Counted from the stretch's first letter, positions 24,075 to 33,465 are shown. The stretch: 64,000 bases of DNA from Hamadaea sp013361475 (GCF_040654195.1 NZ_JBFAHM010000017.1:118040-182039), one strand, 5' to 3'. Program-made: numbers and translations. The notes: generated from the letters alone by a model not told the origin.

Positions 24075-26171
24075 TCAGGCGGTGAGGGTCACCGGCGTAC
24101 CGGGGGAGGAGACGGTCACCGCAACGGTGCGGTCGTCGCCGACGGCGACGGACGACTCGGGAGCAGAACCGACCTGGACGCGTACCGTGTCGCCGGCTGA
24201 CGCAGGGACGCCGAGGCGTACCGGACCGTCGGAGGCGACGACCGCCGACACCACCGTCGAGCTACGCGAATAGTCCGACACGACGGTGGACGAATCCGCG
24301 TCGACCAGCACGGCGGAGTCCAGCAGTACACGCAGCCGGTCGTCGGCGTACAGGTTGAGGCGGCCTTCGCGCAGGTTGAGGTTGGTCAGTGTGGCCGTAC
24401 GCCCGGGGCGGGCGAACCGCCAGCCGCCGGGCCGGGCGTCGGCCAGCTGCTGCATCGCCAGGTACGCCAGCAGGTTGCCCCAGCTGAGCAGGAAGTCCGA
24501 GCGCGCCTCGAACGGGTGGATGTCCTCGTCCGGGCTGGAGAAGTAGTTCTCGTGGACGTGGCTGTGCTCCTCCCATTCGACCCGGAACATGCCGAGCAGC
24601 TCGTCGACGATCCGGTCGACGTGCTCGTCCAGTCCGTACCGGCGCAGCCCTTCGACGGCGAGGAAGGCGACCGGCCCCCAGACGCGGCCGCGCATGTAGT
24701 GCCGGTTGTAGCCGGGGTCGCTGCGCGACACGCTCGGCAGCGGCGGCGAACCGCCGAGGAGCGAAGGCGTCAGCAGGGTCTCGACCGCGCGCTGTGCCCG
24801 TGCCGGTGAGGATGCTCCGGCCAGCAGCGGATACAGCATGCTGGGCGCGAGGTGGATGTCGAACGAGCCGTCGGCCCGCAGGTTCCGGTAGTGGCCCGCG
24901 TCCTCGTCCCAGAAGCGTTCCTCCACCGCGGTCCGCGCGTCGGTCAGTTCGCCGCGCAAGCGGGCCGCGACGTCGGTGAAACCCAGCCGGTCGGCGATGA
25001 ACGTCAGCGCCTCGGCGTCGACCGCGTGCAGTGCCGTGAGCGCCACGTCGGTCAGGTCCATCGTGTGCGTCTTCGGGTCGTACTGGATCTCGTCGAACAT
25101 CGGGGAGTCATCCATCCCCGACTCGCGCCGCGTACTGTCCACAGTGGCCGACTTCGGATCGCCGGTCGGGTCGGAGCCCCAGGTGAGCAGGCCCAACGGG
25201 CCGACCCGATCCCGAGTCCACCAGTCGTGCCAGCCGAGCAGCGCGTCATACGCTCCGCTCAGCAGCGACAGGTCGCGCGTCTCGTCCGACAACCCGGTGC
25301 TCAGGTACGACTTGACAACCGTATACGCCCCGACCGGCGGTTGCGACCGGTCGTCGGTGCGCCCGCGTTCGTCGGAGACGCGGTTGGGCACCATGCCCCG
25401 GTCGGTGGCCTGCTCCAGCATCTGGTCGTAGATGCCCCGCGCGAAGTCGTGGTCGATCCAGGTCGCGGTGAGCCCGCAGAAGAACGTGTCCCAGCCGTGC
25501 AGCGCCCAGGTGCCGTAGAACCCGCGCCGCCCGGCGTGCACGAAGTCCCGGGAGGTGGGCGTGATGACCCGGGCGAGATCGGTCCGGATCACGGTGTTCC
25601 AGGTGAGCGCACGCTGGTAGCCCTCGGCCGCCCGGCCCAGCCAGCCTGAGCTGCCGATCGCCTTCGCCTCGGCGGCGACCTTCGCCGCCTCGAAGTCGAC
25701 GGCCGGAGCGGTCACGCCGACCGGCGCCCAGGTGAACACGCCACCGCGTCCGGGCAGCGTGACGACGCCGTCGCGGACGTCCGAACCTTCCGGCAGCGTC
25801 GCGTGCCAGCGGGTGAGATCCACCGGGCCTGCCTCGGGCAGCTTGTCGACGATCAAGCGGACGCTGTGGCCGGGCGGCGTACCGGGGAGCAGCTCGGCCA
25901 GTCCCGCCAGGACGTCCGTCGCCGGGTTGGTGAAGACCAGGCGCAGCAGCGCTTCCCCGGCGCGGACGGTGACCTCGGCGTACTCGCCGTCGACGGTGTG
26001 GTGGCCCAGCCGTGCCAAGCCCTCCCGCCAGGTGAAGCCGTCGGTCACGGTGCCGTCCGGCGCCACGATCGCGGCACGGATCCGCAGGCCGGAGGGCAGA
26101 TGGGCGGCGGCCGTGTGGTACTGCGTGTCCCAGGTGTTCCAGTCCCTCGGGACGGGATGGTGCTCGGTCAT
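24075..26171 (-). CDS. MGH1/GH63-like glycoside hydrolase
   Basis: ATG 26171 overlaps the GH127 stop (ATGA). The 698-residue cytoplasmic-type protein has an N-terminal beta-sandwich region, then an (alpha/alpha)6 barrel with the family string YGTWALHGWDTFFCGL, PVGAYTVVKSYL, GWHDWWTRDR, LLTWGSDP, FDEIQYDPKTHTMDLTDV, a HYMRGRVWGPVAFLAVEGL motif and SHVHENYFSSPDED. This matches MGH1-like/GH63-related alpha-glycosidases. A C-terminal beta domain follows. No signal peptide is visible, so it should act on imported oligosaccharides. The exact linkage is not readable from sequence. Confidence 0.88.
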   Translation of the reverse strand: MTEHHPVPRDWNTWDTQYHTAAAHLPSGLRIRAAIVAPDGTVTDGFTWREGLARLGHHTVDGEYAEVTVRAGEALLRLVFTNPATDVLAGLAELLPGTPPGHSVRLIVDKLPEAGPVDLTRWHATLPEGSDVRDGVVTLPGRGGVFTWAPVGVTAPAVDFEAAKVAAEAKAIGSSGWLGRAAEGYQRALTWNTVIRTDLARVITPTSRDFVHAGRRGFYGTWALHGWDTFFCGLTATWIDHDFARGIYDQMLEQATDRGMVPNRVSDERGRTDDRSQPPVGAYTVVKSYLSTGLSDETRDLSLLSGAYDALLGWHDWWTRDRVGPLGLLTWGSDPTGDPKSATVDSTRRESGMDDSPMFDEIQYDPKTHTMDLTDVALTALHAVDAEALTFIADRLGFTDVAARLRGELTDARTAVEERFWDEDAGHYRNLRADGSFDIHLAPSMLYPLLAGASSPARAQRAVETLLTPSLLGGSPPLPSVSRSDPGYNRHYMRGRVWGPVAFLAVEGLRRYGLDEHVDRIVDELLGMFRVEWEEHSHVHENYFSSPDEDIHPFEARSDFLLSWGNLLAYLAMQQLADARPGGWRFARPGRTATLTNLNLREGRLNLYADDRLRVLLDSAVLVDADSSTVVSDYSRSSTVVSAVVASDGPVRLGVPASAGDTVRVQVGSAPESSVAVGDDRTVAVTVSSPGTPVTLTA

Positions 26172-27949
26172 CGGTGGTTCTCCAGGGTCGGTATCCAGAT
26201 CCGCATGGCGTGCGGGCCGCGGTTGGCCCACGCGTAGTACGGGATGAGCGTCAGTTCTTGTGGGCCGTCGGCGTCGCTGCGCAGCAAGGTCACGCCGCCG
26301 AGCAGATCGGGCCGGGGTTCGGCGTGGATCGTCGCCGCCGGGTCGAGCCGCAGGTCCTCCAGCACCGCGTCCGGGTGTTCGGGCTGCTCCAGCGCGTACA
26401 CCAGGGGTCCGCGCGTCACCGCCAGGCAGCCGCGCGTCGCGTCCACCCGCTCGTCCGGCACGATCAGCCTCGGCGTCAGGTCCAGCTCCAGCACGACCTG
26501 GTCACCCGGCTGGAAGACGCGCGAGGTCCGCGAATACTCACCACCAAGTGGTACGCGTAGAGCCAGCTCGACGGGGTGCGCCGGAGCCTCCAGCACGGTC
26601 ACCACCACCCGGCCGTCCCAGGGGTACGCCGTTTCGACGTCGACCGCGAAGTCCCCGGATCGGAGGGTGCCCTGGGCGTACTGGTGGATCTGGAGACCGT
26701 CCTCGGTCCCCGTCGCCAGATATCCCGGCAGGCTGGCGAGCGTACGCATGACGTTGGGCGGGCAGCAGGCGCAGTTGAACCACGGCCGGCGGCCGTTGGC
26801 GGGGGAGCGCTGCACGTCGGCGCGTGCCCCCGTTCGCCGGTGCAACGTGTTGACGTAGAAGTACTCCGGCTCGGTCAGCGACACCGCTGGGAGCACCGCG
26901 TTGTACAGGATGCGCTCCATCTGGTCGGCGTACCGGGGATCGCCGGTGGCGAGCAGCAGCCGCCAGGCCCACTGCAGGACGCCGATGGCCGCGCACGTCT
27001 CGGCGTACGCCCGATCCGGCGGCAGCTCGTAGTCGTCCCCGAACGCCTCGCCGTCCCAGCGCGACCCGACGCCCCCGGTGACGTGCTGTTGACGGGCGCT
27101 CATCGCGTCGAACAACCGGCGTACGGCCGCCAGCAGCTCGGCGTCGCCGGTCTCGATCGCGACGTCGGTCGCGCCGAGGGCGAAGTAGACCGCCCGGACG
27201 GCATGACCCTCCAAATTGGCGGCTTCCCGGATGGGCACCCGGTCGGCGTAGTGCGCCGGATCGGCATAGTGCGACGGGTCGAAGCCCGGCTTGGTGGCCC
27301 GGCCGTGCCCGCGCGCGTCGACGAAGTACGCCGCCAGGTCGAGATAGCGCCGTTCGCCGGTCTCCCGGAACAGCTCGACCAGGGCGGTCTCGATCCCGGG
27401 ATGCCCCTCCAGCTCACCGCGCTTGCCGGGACCGAAGTTCTCGGCCAGGTGGTCGGCGAAGCGTACGGCGACCTCGAGCAACGTGCGGTCGCCGGTGGCG
27501 CGGGTCGCCGCCACGGCCGCCTGAAACAGGTGACCCGCGTTGTACAGCTCGTGGCTCATCCAGAGCTGGGCATACCGCGGTTCGCCGCGCAGGCGCATCA
27601 CGGAGTTGAGGTAGCCGTCGCTCTCTTGGGCCGCCTCGACCGTCGTGGTCAGGTCGCGGAGGTGGCCCAGCAGCTCCGGGTCTTCGCTGCGGGCGTACTC
27701 CCAGGCGGCTGCCTCCATCCATTTGAAGACGTCCGAATCCCAGAAGACCGCCCCGCGCGCCGCGCCGGTCTGTTCCCCGGCGGCGATCCGGAGGTTGCCG
27801 ATGTTCCCGGCCTCGATCAGGCGCTCACGGCCGACCGGGATCGCCGCGGAGTTGGCGGCGATCCGGCCGGCCCAGAACCCGCCGGTGATCCGGCTGTCCG
27901 GCAAGCCCAGGGGATGCAACCTCACCCCCGACGTCGGTGCGGCGATCAC
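26168..27949 (-). CDS. GH127-family beta-L-arabinofuranosidase-like enzyme
   Basis: The 593-residue protein starts at ATG 27949, overlapping the sialidase stop. It begins with the family string ITGGFWAGR, has an (alpha/alpha)6 barrel with FWDSDVFKWMEAAA, GHPGIETALVELFRETG and VTGGVGSRWDGEAFG, and the catalytic zinc/thiolate motif CACCPPN near residue 395. In GH127 enzymes this cysteine cluster, with a glutamate, performs retaining catalysis (family knowledge). A C-terminal beta region follows. No secretion signal is present. The true substrate may be another sugar, as family members vary. Confidence 0.92.
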   Translation of the reverse strand: MIAAPTSGVRLHPLGLPDSRITGGFWAGRIAANSAAIPVGRERLIEAGNIGNLRIAAGEQTGAARGAVFWDSDVFKWMEAAAWEYARSEDPELLGHLRDLTTTVEAAQESDGYLNSVMRLRGEPRYAQLWMSHELYNAGHLFQAAVAATRATGDRTLLEVAVRFADHLAENFGPGKRGELEGHPGIETALVELFRETGERRYLDLAAYFVDARGHGRATKPGFDPSHYADPAHYADRVPIREAANLEGHAVRAVYFALGATDVAIETGDAELLAAVRRLFDAMSARQQHVTGGVGSRWDGEAFGDDYELPPDRAYAETCAAIGVLQWAWRLLLATGDPRYADQMERILYNAVLPAVSLTEPEYFYVNTLHRRTGARADVQRSPANGRRPWFNCACCPPNVMRTLASLPGYLATGTEDGLQIHQYAQGTLRSGDFAVDVETAYPWDGRVVVTVLEAPAHPVELALRVPLGGEYSRTSRVFQPGDQVVLELDLTPRLIVPDERVDATRGCLAVTRGPLVYALEQPEHPDAVLEDLRLDPAATIHAEPRPDLLGGVTLLRSDADGPQELTLIPYYAWANRGPHAMRIWIPTLENHR

Positions 27950-30105
27950 GCCGGAGCCTGCCGCCGGAACCGTACGCCGTCGGCGATCACCACGCCGTCA
28001 GCCGCGTCGGTCAGCTCCACGTAACCGTCGAGTCCGGCCCGCAACGGGAAGGTGCCCAGCGAGACCCATTCGCCCATGCGTACGTCGGCGACGCCGTGGA
28101 GCTTCTGGTTGACGGTCACGGTGGACGCGCCCTCCGCGTGATGCACCGTGTAGGGCGCGTTACTCGCCCGGTTCGGGTCGGCGGCGTACGAGATGAGCAC
28201 CTCGTAGCGGTCGTCCCCGGGGAGCGCGGGCCGCCAGCGGGCGCTGTTGGCCCCGGTGCCCTTCGCGTGGGTGAGGTAGTTGAAGCCGTAGTAGCCGAAG
28301 ACGCCCCTGCTGCTCGGCCAGGAGCCGGTGGTGGCGAAGCCGAGGCCGCCGTTGTCGACGGCGAAGTCCTCGCGGACGTCCGGCGCATGCGCCGCCTCGA
28401 CCAGGCTGAGCTGATCGAGCGAGACGGCCGTGCCACCGCCGCGACCGGGACCGGCGAGGGTGAAGCGGATCGTGTGCCGCCCGGCCCCCAGCCGTCCGGT
28501 ACGCAGCAGCGCCGTGTCGTAGCCGTCCCCGCGATACGAGGTGAGATCCAGTGTGGACGTACGCGGAGTCTCGCCGTCCACGGTGACGGTGATCAGCCCG
28601 CCGTCGGCGGACCGGAAGTAGCGCAACCACAGCTCGTAGTCGTCACCCGGAGCCACCGTGAACGGATACTCGACGTAGTCGCCTTCGGCCTCCGGAGTCC
28701 AGGCCGCGCGGGAGCCGTCCCGAGCCGTCGCCTCCACGACGACGGTGAGCGTGCCACCGGAGACGGTCGCGTGCTTGGCGGTCTTGCCCAAGTCGTGCGT
28801 GAGTTTCTCGGTCACCTCCGGGCCGGTCGCGAGGCTGTCGCGACCCTGAGTGAGCCATTCGAGGTTGAACCGGGCGAACGCCACTCGGCGAGGGCTGCCG
28901 TCGAGGTCGCCGTCGCAGCCGTAGAGCAGCACGATCGTGCCGTCCGACAGCCGCGCGAGGTCGGAGTAGAACGCCCGGATCGGGCTGAGCGACCGGCTGT
29001 AGCGAAACGACTGGCCCTCGTCGTAGCTGACCGCGACCGTCATGTTCCACCGCATCGGCGAGTCCGGGAAGCTGAACAGCATCCGGTTCGGCTCCGGGCT
29101 GTGCGGTCCGCCCGTGTACCGGATCAGGCTCGTGTCGCAGCCGTTGAACAGCCCGGCGTTGAAGTCCATCCGGGGCTTCGACCAGGTCACGCCACCATCG
29201 TGACTGACCGCGATCGCCCGCGGCCAGTCGTTGCCGGAACCAGGCCGGGTGTTCATGACCACCGCGCCGTCGGCCCGTTGCACCAGCCGGGCCTCGCCCG
29301 CGACCGGCAGCCCGGCCTCCATCGGGATCTCGCCTCCGGCCAGCCAGGTACGCCCATGGTCGTCGCTGTAGATCGTCGACGCGCCATAGTTCCGGTCGGC
29401 CGTGGGTACGCCGGTGATGACCGTCCGGTGCGAGCAGGACAGGATGAGCCGCCCGGAGTCGAGCTGGATGCCGTGACCCGGACCCGGCCCGTGCATCGCC
29501 CAGCCGTACGGGAAGTGGTCGAACAGCCCGGCCAGGCTGCGGCGTTCGCTCCAGGTCTGCCCGCCGTCGGTGCTGGAGACCAGGTAAACCGTGCTGGAGT
29601 CGGCCGAGCAGCTCGTGTTCTCCGGCAGCTGCTCGCAGAGGTTGTGGAAGAGGAAGACCTCACCGGTGATCTTGTCCACGACGAACGTCGGGTTCGCCCA
29701 GATCTGACCGTCGACCGCCTGCTCGACCACCTGGGTGGGGCTCCAGGTCCGGCCGCCGTCGGTGCTGCGGCGTACGAGGATGTCGTGCGGTCCGGCGTCA
29801 CAGGTCTCGTGGCGGCCCTCGGTGCAGGCCAGGATCGTGTCGTCGGGCAGGACGGCCAGGGCGTGCACGTGATAGCTCGACAGCCCGTCGACGGTGTTGT
29901 CCCACAGGGTCGTCTCAGTGAAGAACGGCGCCTGCGGTTCGGACTCCTCCCAGGCTACGGCATTCTCAGTGGAGGCGGTGGCGGTGGCGGTGGCGTTGGC
30001 GGTGGCGTTGGCGTTGGCGTTGGCGGGGGAGGCGGGCAGGGCGAGCGCGGAAGCGCCGGCGACGGCGCCGAGGGTGAACGCTCGCCGGCTGATGCGGTGG
30101 GACAT
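27946..30105 (-). CDS. Tat-exported exo-sialidase (GH33-like) with golvesin-like C-terminal domain
   Basis: The 719-residue protein begins with a Tat signal (SRRAFTLGAVAGASALAL). An Ala/Asn/Thr low-complexity linker (about 28-45) follows. The six-blade propeller carries Asp-boxes STDGGRTW, STDGGQTW, SDDHGRTW, SHDGGVTW and SYDEGQSF, with further sialidase features (MRWNMTVAVSYD, RAFYSDLARLSDG). Residues after about 440 hold a carbohydrate-binding-like beta domain, then a golvesin C-terminal-like domain (YEVLISYAADPNRASNAPYT). An AAGGAGAG ribosome site precedes the ATG. It is the first gene of a three-gene operon with GH127 and the MGH1-like enzyme and would release terminal sialic acid or a similar sugar outside the cell. 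Confidence 0.88.
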   Translation of the reverse strand: MSHRISRRAFTLGAVAGASALALPASPANANANATANATATATASTENAVAWEESEPQAPFFTETTLWDNTVDGLSSYHVHALAVLPDDTILACTEGRHETCDAGPHDILVRRSTDGGRTWSPTQVVEQAVDGQIWANPTFVVDKITGEVFLFHNLCEQLPENTSCSADSSTVYLVSSTDGGQTWSERRSLAGLFDHFPYGWAMHGPGPGHGIQLDSGRLILSCSHRTVITGVPTADRNYGASTIYSDDHGRTWLAGGEIPMEAGLPVAGEARLVQRADGAVVMNTRPGSGNDWPRAIAVSHDGGVTWSKPRMDFNAGLFNGCDTSLIRYTGGPHSPEPNRMLFSFPDSPMRWNMTVAVSYDEGQSFRYSRSLSPIRAFYSDLARLSDGTIVLLYGCDGDLDGSPRRVAFARFNLEWLTQGRDSLATGPEVTEKLTHDLGKTAKHATVSGGTLTVVVEATARDGSRAAWTPEAEGDYVEYPFTVAPGDDYELWLRYFRSADGGLITVTVDGETPRTSTLDLTSYRGDGYDTALLRTGRLGAGRHTIRFTLAGPGRGGGTAVSLDQLSLVEAAHAPDVREDFAVDNGGLGFATTGSWPSSRGVFGYYGFNYLTHAKGTGANSARWRPALPGDDRYEVLISYAADPNRASNAPYTVHHAEGASTVTVNQKLHGVADVRMGEWVSLGTFPLRAGLDGYVELTDAADGVVIADGVRFRRQAPA
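29974..30025. repeat. 6-bp microsatellite in the sialidase linker
   Basis: About nine near-identical 6-bp units GGCGKT (K is G or T) run in tandem here and encode the Ala-Asn/Ala-Thr linker directly after the Tat signal. Because the unit is 6 bp, copy-number changes keep the frame and only lengthen or shorten the linker. Confidence 0.85.
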
Positions 30106-30117
30106 GCGGCTCTCCTT

Positions 30118-30184
30118 GACTGTCTTCGAGGCGGGACTGTCTTCGGGGCGGGACTGTCTTTAGAGCGGGACTGCTTCCTGCCGG
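30118..30184. repeat. 17-bp tandem repeat just upstream of the sialidase start
   Basis: The unit GACTGTCTTCGAGGCGG appears at 30118-30134, then with small changes at 30135-30151 and 30152-30168, and in degenerate form to 30184. It occupies the leader or promoter region of the sialidase operon, partly overlapping its ribosome-site side. Confidence 0.85.
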
Positions 30185-30197
30185 CTGGTCTTCTCGC

Positions 30198-30258
30198 GCT
30201 GGATCAGGGTTCTCGGCCGGATCTTGAGCCAAGATTCGACCCGGAACCCTGATCCAGC
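30198..30258. repeat. 61-bp palindromic element, copy 1 (imperfect)
   Basis: Thirty-base arms around a single central base, with about five mismatches between arms. The ends read GCTGGATCAGGG and CCCTGATCCAGC, and the right-hand core AAGATTCGACCCGGA is shared with the second copy at 63893-63953. It lies between the aldolase stop and the sialidase promoter and could end transcription of the aldolase gene. Confidence 0.9.
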
Positions 30259-30274
30259 GCTGGGGGCTGTCGGG

Positions 30275-31237
30275 TCAGGCCCGGCGCAGGATGTCGCTGA
30301 GCCCGTCGAGCGCGGTACGCAGTGCGGCGAGTTCGTCGTCGGTGCACGGGAGGAACGGCTCGGCGGCCGTCGCGGGAGCCAGCCCGAGCAGGTGCAAGGC
30401 GGTCTTCATGATCACGACGCCGCTGGCCCCGGGCCGGATGGCGAAGAGGGCGGCCAGCCGGTTGACGTCCTGCTGGAGCGCGGTCGCGGTGGCGTCGTCG
30501 CCACTGCTGCCGGCGCGGAACAGGTTGACGCAGAGGGCGGGGGCGAGCATGCCGACCCCCGGGACGGTGCCGGACGCGCCGAGGCGCAGCGCGACATCCA
30601 GTTGCCGTTCGATGCCCTGGGCGACGCCGAATCCGGGTCGCTCACCGGCCACCTCGCAGAACTGGCCGAATTGCGTGGCATCACCAGAGTTGTCCTTCAA
30701 GCCCACGATCCCGGGTTCGTCGAGCAGGCGGCGGATGAGGCTGACCGGGACGGGGTTGCCCGTGTAGGCGGGGCTGTTGTAGACGACGATCGGGCGGCCG
30801 AGCGCGGCCGCCGCCTGGAAGTGCGCCAGCAGTTCCCGCTCGGTGTGCTTGAAGTAGAACGGGGCCAGTACGACGACCGCGTCGAGGTCGACGTCGTCCA
30901 GCGCCTCGATGCGACGGCGGGTCTCCTCCGTGCCCGGGCCGGTGGCGGCCACCATGACGGTGGCGGCGTCGCCGACGAGCGCCCGCCATCGGGCGGTCAC
31001 GTCGGTGGCGTACCGCTGGACGGCGTCACCGGACAGCAACGGGCCCTCGCCGTTCGTCCCGGCCACCAGCAGCGACGTCACGCCGCCCTCCGCCAGGTAC
31101 GCCAGCAGCGGCTCGACGGCCTCGGCGTCCGGCCGTCCGTGGGAGTCCAGTGCGGTGATCAACGGGATGACCGTGCCGCTGACCAGCGGCTTTACCGCGT
31201 CGTCGGTGGCCGGACCGCTGTTGTGCCTGGTAGACAT
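30275..31237 (-). CDS. DapA/N-acetylneuraminate lyase family aldolase
   Basis: A 320-residue TIM-barrel Schiff-base aldolase. It has the family start (SGTVIPLITALDSHGR), the GTNGEGPLLS loop (usual GTTGE), the catalytic tyrosine in VVYNSPAYTGN and the catalytic lysine in IVGLKDNSGD, then a GIERQLDVALRLGASG strand. Family members cleave sialic acid, condense pyruvate with aldehydes or act in sugar-acid breakdown. Next to a sialidase and an importer, a lyase for the released sugar acid is the best guess, but DapA-type synthesis is not excluded by motifs. It is divergent from the LacI gene. Confidence 0.88.
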   Translation of the reverse strand: MSTRHNSGPATDDAVKPLVSGTVIPLITALDSHGRPDAEAVEPLLAYLAEGGVTSLLVAGTNGEGPLLSGDAVQRYATDVTARWRALVGDAATVMVAATGPGTEETRRRIEALDDVDLDAVVVLAPFYFKHTERELLAHFQAAAALGRPIVVYNSPAYTGNPVPVSLIRRLLDEPGIVGLKDNSGDATQFGQFCEVAGERPGFGVAQGIERQLDVALRLGASGTVPGVGMLAPALCVNLFRAGSSGDDATATALQQDVNRLAALFAIRPGASGVVIMKTALHLLGLAPATAAEPFLPCTDDELAALRTALDGLSDILRRA

Positions 31238-31296
31238 GGGACCTCCTGAACGAGTGCTTCCGGACGGTACCGGCGATCTCCACCGGACGCCAGACG

Positions 31297-31310
31297 CTAA
31301 TAGGTATTAG
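31297..31310. promoter_or_regulatory. LacI-type operator between the aldolase and LacI genes
   Basis: CTAATA-GG-TATTAG is a perfect 6-bp inverted repeat in the 198-base divergent region. LacI-family regulators bind such even-spaced palindromes. It lies 59 bases upstream of the aldolase start. On the plus strand a TTGACA at 31353-31358 is a possible -35 box for the LacI operon; its -10 partner (near 31376) is weak. Confidence 0.65.
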
Positions 31311-31435
31311 TATTTCGCCTTCGCCCATCGGGATCGCGTTGTGGATCACCTCTTGACATCCCGCCGTAGCCGGTGTGAAACTTTGCGACCACCGAATACC
31401 CCCCGTTAGTAGGGCGCATTAGCAGGAGGCACACA

Positions 31436-32539
31436 GTGTCCCGAAGCCCCGTGCCACGCGGACCGGCCCGGCGGCCCACGCAGGCCGACATCGCCCGGCT
31501 CGCCGGCGTCAGCCAGGCCACCGTCTCGCTCGTGCTGAACGAGCGGGAGTCGGAGGTGCGCATCAGCCCGGCGACCCGGGACCGGGTGCTGGCCGCCATG
31601 CGCGAGTGGGGTTACGTCGCGAACCCCTCGGCCCGGTCGCTGGCCGGCGGGCGCAATCGCATCCTGGGCGTCCACACCTTCGAGCCGGTGTTCCCGACCA
31701 ACAGCGTGGACTTCTACTTCCCGTTCCTCGTCGGCATCGAGCAGGAAGCCGCCGACCTCGGTCACGACCTGCTGCTCTTCACCAGCGCAGGTGGCGAGCG
31801 GCAGATCTTCCGCGACGGATCCAGCCGGTTGTCACTGGCCGACGGCGCCCTGCTGCTCGGCCGCAACCCCAATGTCGAGGAGATCGAGCGGCTGCGCGAC
31901 TCCGGCTACCCCTTCGTCTACATCGGGCATCGTGAGGTGTCCGGCCCGCCGATCCCGTACGTCGCCGCCGACTACGCCACCGCCACGCAGCAGCTCACGG
32001 AGCGGCTGTTCGCACTGGGTCACCGTCGCGTCGCGTACGCCCGGATCGGCGACGGCGACGCACAACCCAGCCGCGATCGGGAGAAGGGCTTCCGCCGGGC
32101 GGCGTCGTCGGGTGAGACGCGCCGGCTGACCGGTCCGGTGTGGACGCTCGAATCCGGCGAGGACGTGCCCGGACTGCTCGCCGAGATCCGCCACGGCGGC
32201 ATCACGGCCATCGTCGCCGAGCAGCAGGTGCTGGCCGAGCAGATCCTCGCGTACGCCCGGGAGCAGGGCCTGTCGATCCCCGGCGACCTCAGTGTCGTGG
32301 TCCTCGGTGACTCGGCCGGGGCTCCGCCGACCGGCACCGACTGGACCGGCCTCGTCGTACCCCGGGAACAGATGGGCCGGCAGGCCACCCGCCTGCTCGT
32401 CCAGCTGCTCGAGGATCCGGAGCTGCTCGACGATTCCGGCGCGGCCGACGACTCGGCTCCGCGAGTCGGCGCGCCACACCAGAGCGTGGAGTGTGTGCTC
32501 GCCGACGGCGCGACGGTCGGACCGGTGACGCCGTCATGA
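31436..32539 (+). CDS. LacI-family transcriptional regulator of the glycan island
   Basis: GTG 31436 follows an AGGAGG ribosome site. The 367-residue protein has the classic N-terminal helix-turn-helix (TQADIARLAGVSQATVSLVLN) and hinge (NPSARSLAGGRNRILGV), then a periplasmic-binding-like sensor domain (FPFLVGIEQEAADLGHDLLLF, GYPFVYIGHR). It heads the importer operon and its stop overlaps the first permease gene (ATGA). It probably represses both this operon and the divergent aldolase, with an imported sugar as inducer. Confidence 0.94.
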   Translation: MSRSPVPRGPARRPTQADIARLAGVSQATVSLVLNERESEVRISPATRDRVLAAMREWGYVANPSARSLAGGRNRILGVHTFEPVFPTNSVDFYFPFLVGIEQEAADLGHDLLLFTSAGGERQIFRDGSSRLSLADGALLLGRNPNVEEIERLRDSGYPFVYIGHREVSGPPIPYVAADYATATQQLTERLFALGHRRVAYARIGDGDAQPSRDREKGFRRAASSGETRRLTGPVWTLESGEDVPGLLAEIRHGGITAIVAEQQVLAEQILAYAREQGLSIPGDLSVVVLGDSAGAPPTGTDWTGLVVPREQMGRQATRLLVQLLEDPELLDDSGAADDSAPRVGAPHQSVECVLADGATVGPVTPS

Positions 32540-33465
32540 TCCGGCTGATCGTGAAGCGCCTGCTGATCGGCGTACTCGTGATGTGGGGCGCGGCCTCGCT
32601 CATCTTCCTCATCGTCCGGGTCGCGCCGGGTGACCCGGCCAGCATCATGCTCGGCCCGGACGCCGGCAGCGACCAGGTCGCGGAGCTGACCGCCCGGCTC
32701 GGCCTCGACAAGCCGCTGTACGCCCAGTACCTGAGCTACCTCGGCGACGTCGTGCGGCTGAATTTCGGCGACTCCTACCGCCTCGGGACCGCTGCGATGC
32801 CGACGGTGTTCGAACGCCTGCCCGCCACCGCCGAACTGATGCTCGCCTCGACGGCGATCGCCGTGGTCGTCGGGCTGACCCTCGGCCTGCTGGCCGGCGC
32901 ACGGCCGGGTTCGATCGCCGACCGGGTCGTCTCGGCGGTGTCGATCGCGTTGCAGTCGTTCCCGACGTTCTGGGTCGGCATCATGCTGATCCTGGTCTTC
33001 GCTCAGGCGCTGCGGCTGCTGCCCAGTGCGGGGGCAGGCAGCCCGCTGCACCTCATCCTCCCGGCGGTCACGCTGGCGTTGCCGTTCACCGCGGTGGTCG
33101 CCCGGCTCACCCGGACCAACGTCGCGGAGACGATGCGGGAGGCGTACATCCAGACCGCTCGCTCGAAGGGGCTGTCGGAGCGGCAGGTGCTGCTCGGCCA
33201 TGCCCTGCGCAACTCGCTGATCCCCGTCGTCACCGTGGTCGGCCTGCACATGGGCGGCCTGATGGGCGGCGCGGTCGTCGTCGAGAACGTCTTCGCCTGG
33301 CCAGGTGCGGGCACCCTGGTCGTCGACGCGGTGTCCAACCGCGACTACGGCCTGGTCCAGGCGGCCACCTTCCTCATCGCCGGGATCGTCATGCTCTTCA
33401 ACCTGCTCACCGACCTCGTCTACTCGCGGCTCGACCCGCGCATCCGCCTGGACGGTGCGGCATGA
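32536..33465 (+). CDS. Opp/Dpp-type ABC importer permease (DppB-like)
   Basis: I chose ATG 32536, overlapping the LacI stop. The 309-residue protein has six membrane helices and the family pattern: IVKRLLIGVLVMWGAASLIF, RVAPGDPA, LGLDKPLYAQYL, QSFPTFWVGIML, and the coupling EAA loop (TARSKGLSERQVLLGHALRNSLIPVV). It ends with VYSRLDPRIRL, as do DppB/OppB proteins. It forms the channel with the next gene product. The substrate may be an oligosaccharide or sialic acid rather than a peptide, as for Sat-type importers of this family. Confidence 0.95.
   Translation: MIRLIVKRLLIGVLVMWGAASLIFLIVRVAPGDPASIMLGPDAGSDQVAELTARLGLDKPLYAQYLSYLGDVVRLNFGDSYRLGTAAMPTVFERLPATAELMLASTAIAVVVGLTLGLLAGARPGSIADRVVSAVSIALQSFPTFWVGIMLILVFAQALRLLPSAGAGSPLHLILPAVTLALPFTAVVARLTRTNVAETMREAYIQTARSKGLSERQVLLGHALRNSLIPVVTVVGLHMGGLMGGAVVVENVFAWPGAGTLVVDAVSNRDYGLVQAATFLIAGIVMLFNLLTDLVYSRLDPRIRLDGAA

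Noticed and set aside
27937..30252. A 771-codon plus-strand frame over the sialidase gene
   Set aside because: The minus-strand product has a Tat signal and Asp-boxes; the plus-strand product has no recognisable domain and a poly-Gly run made by the microsatellite.
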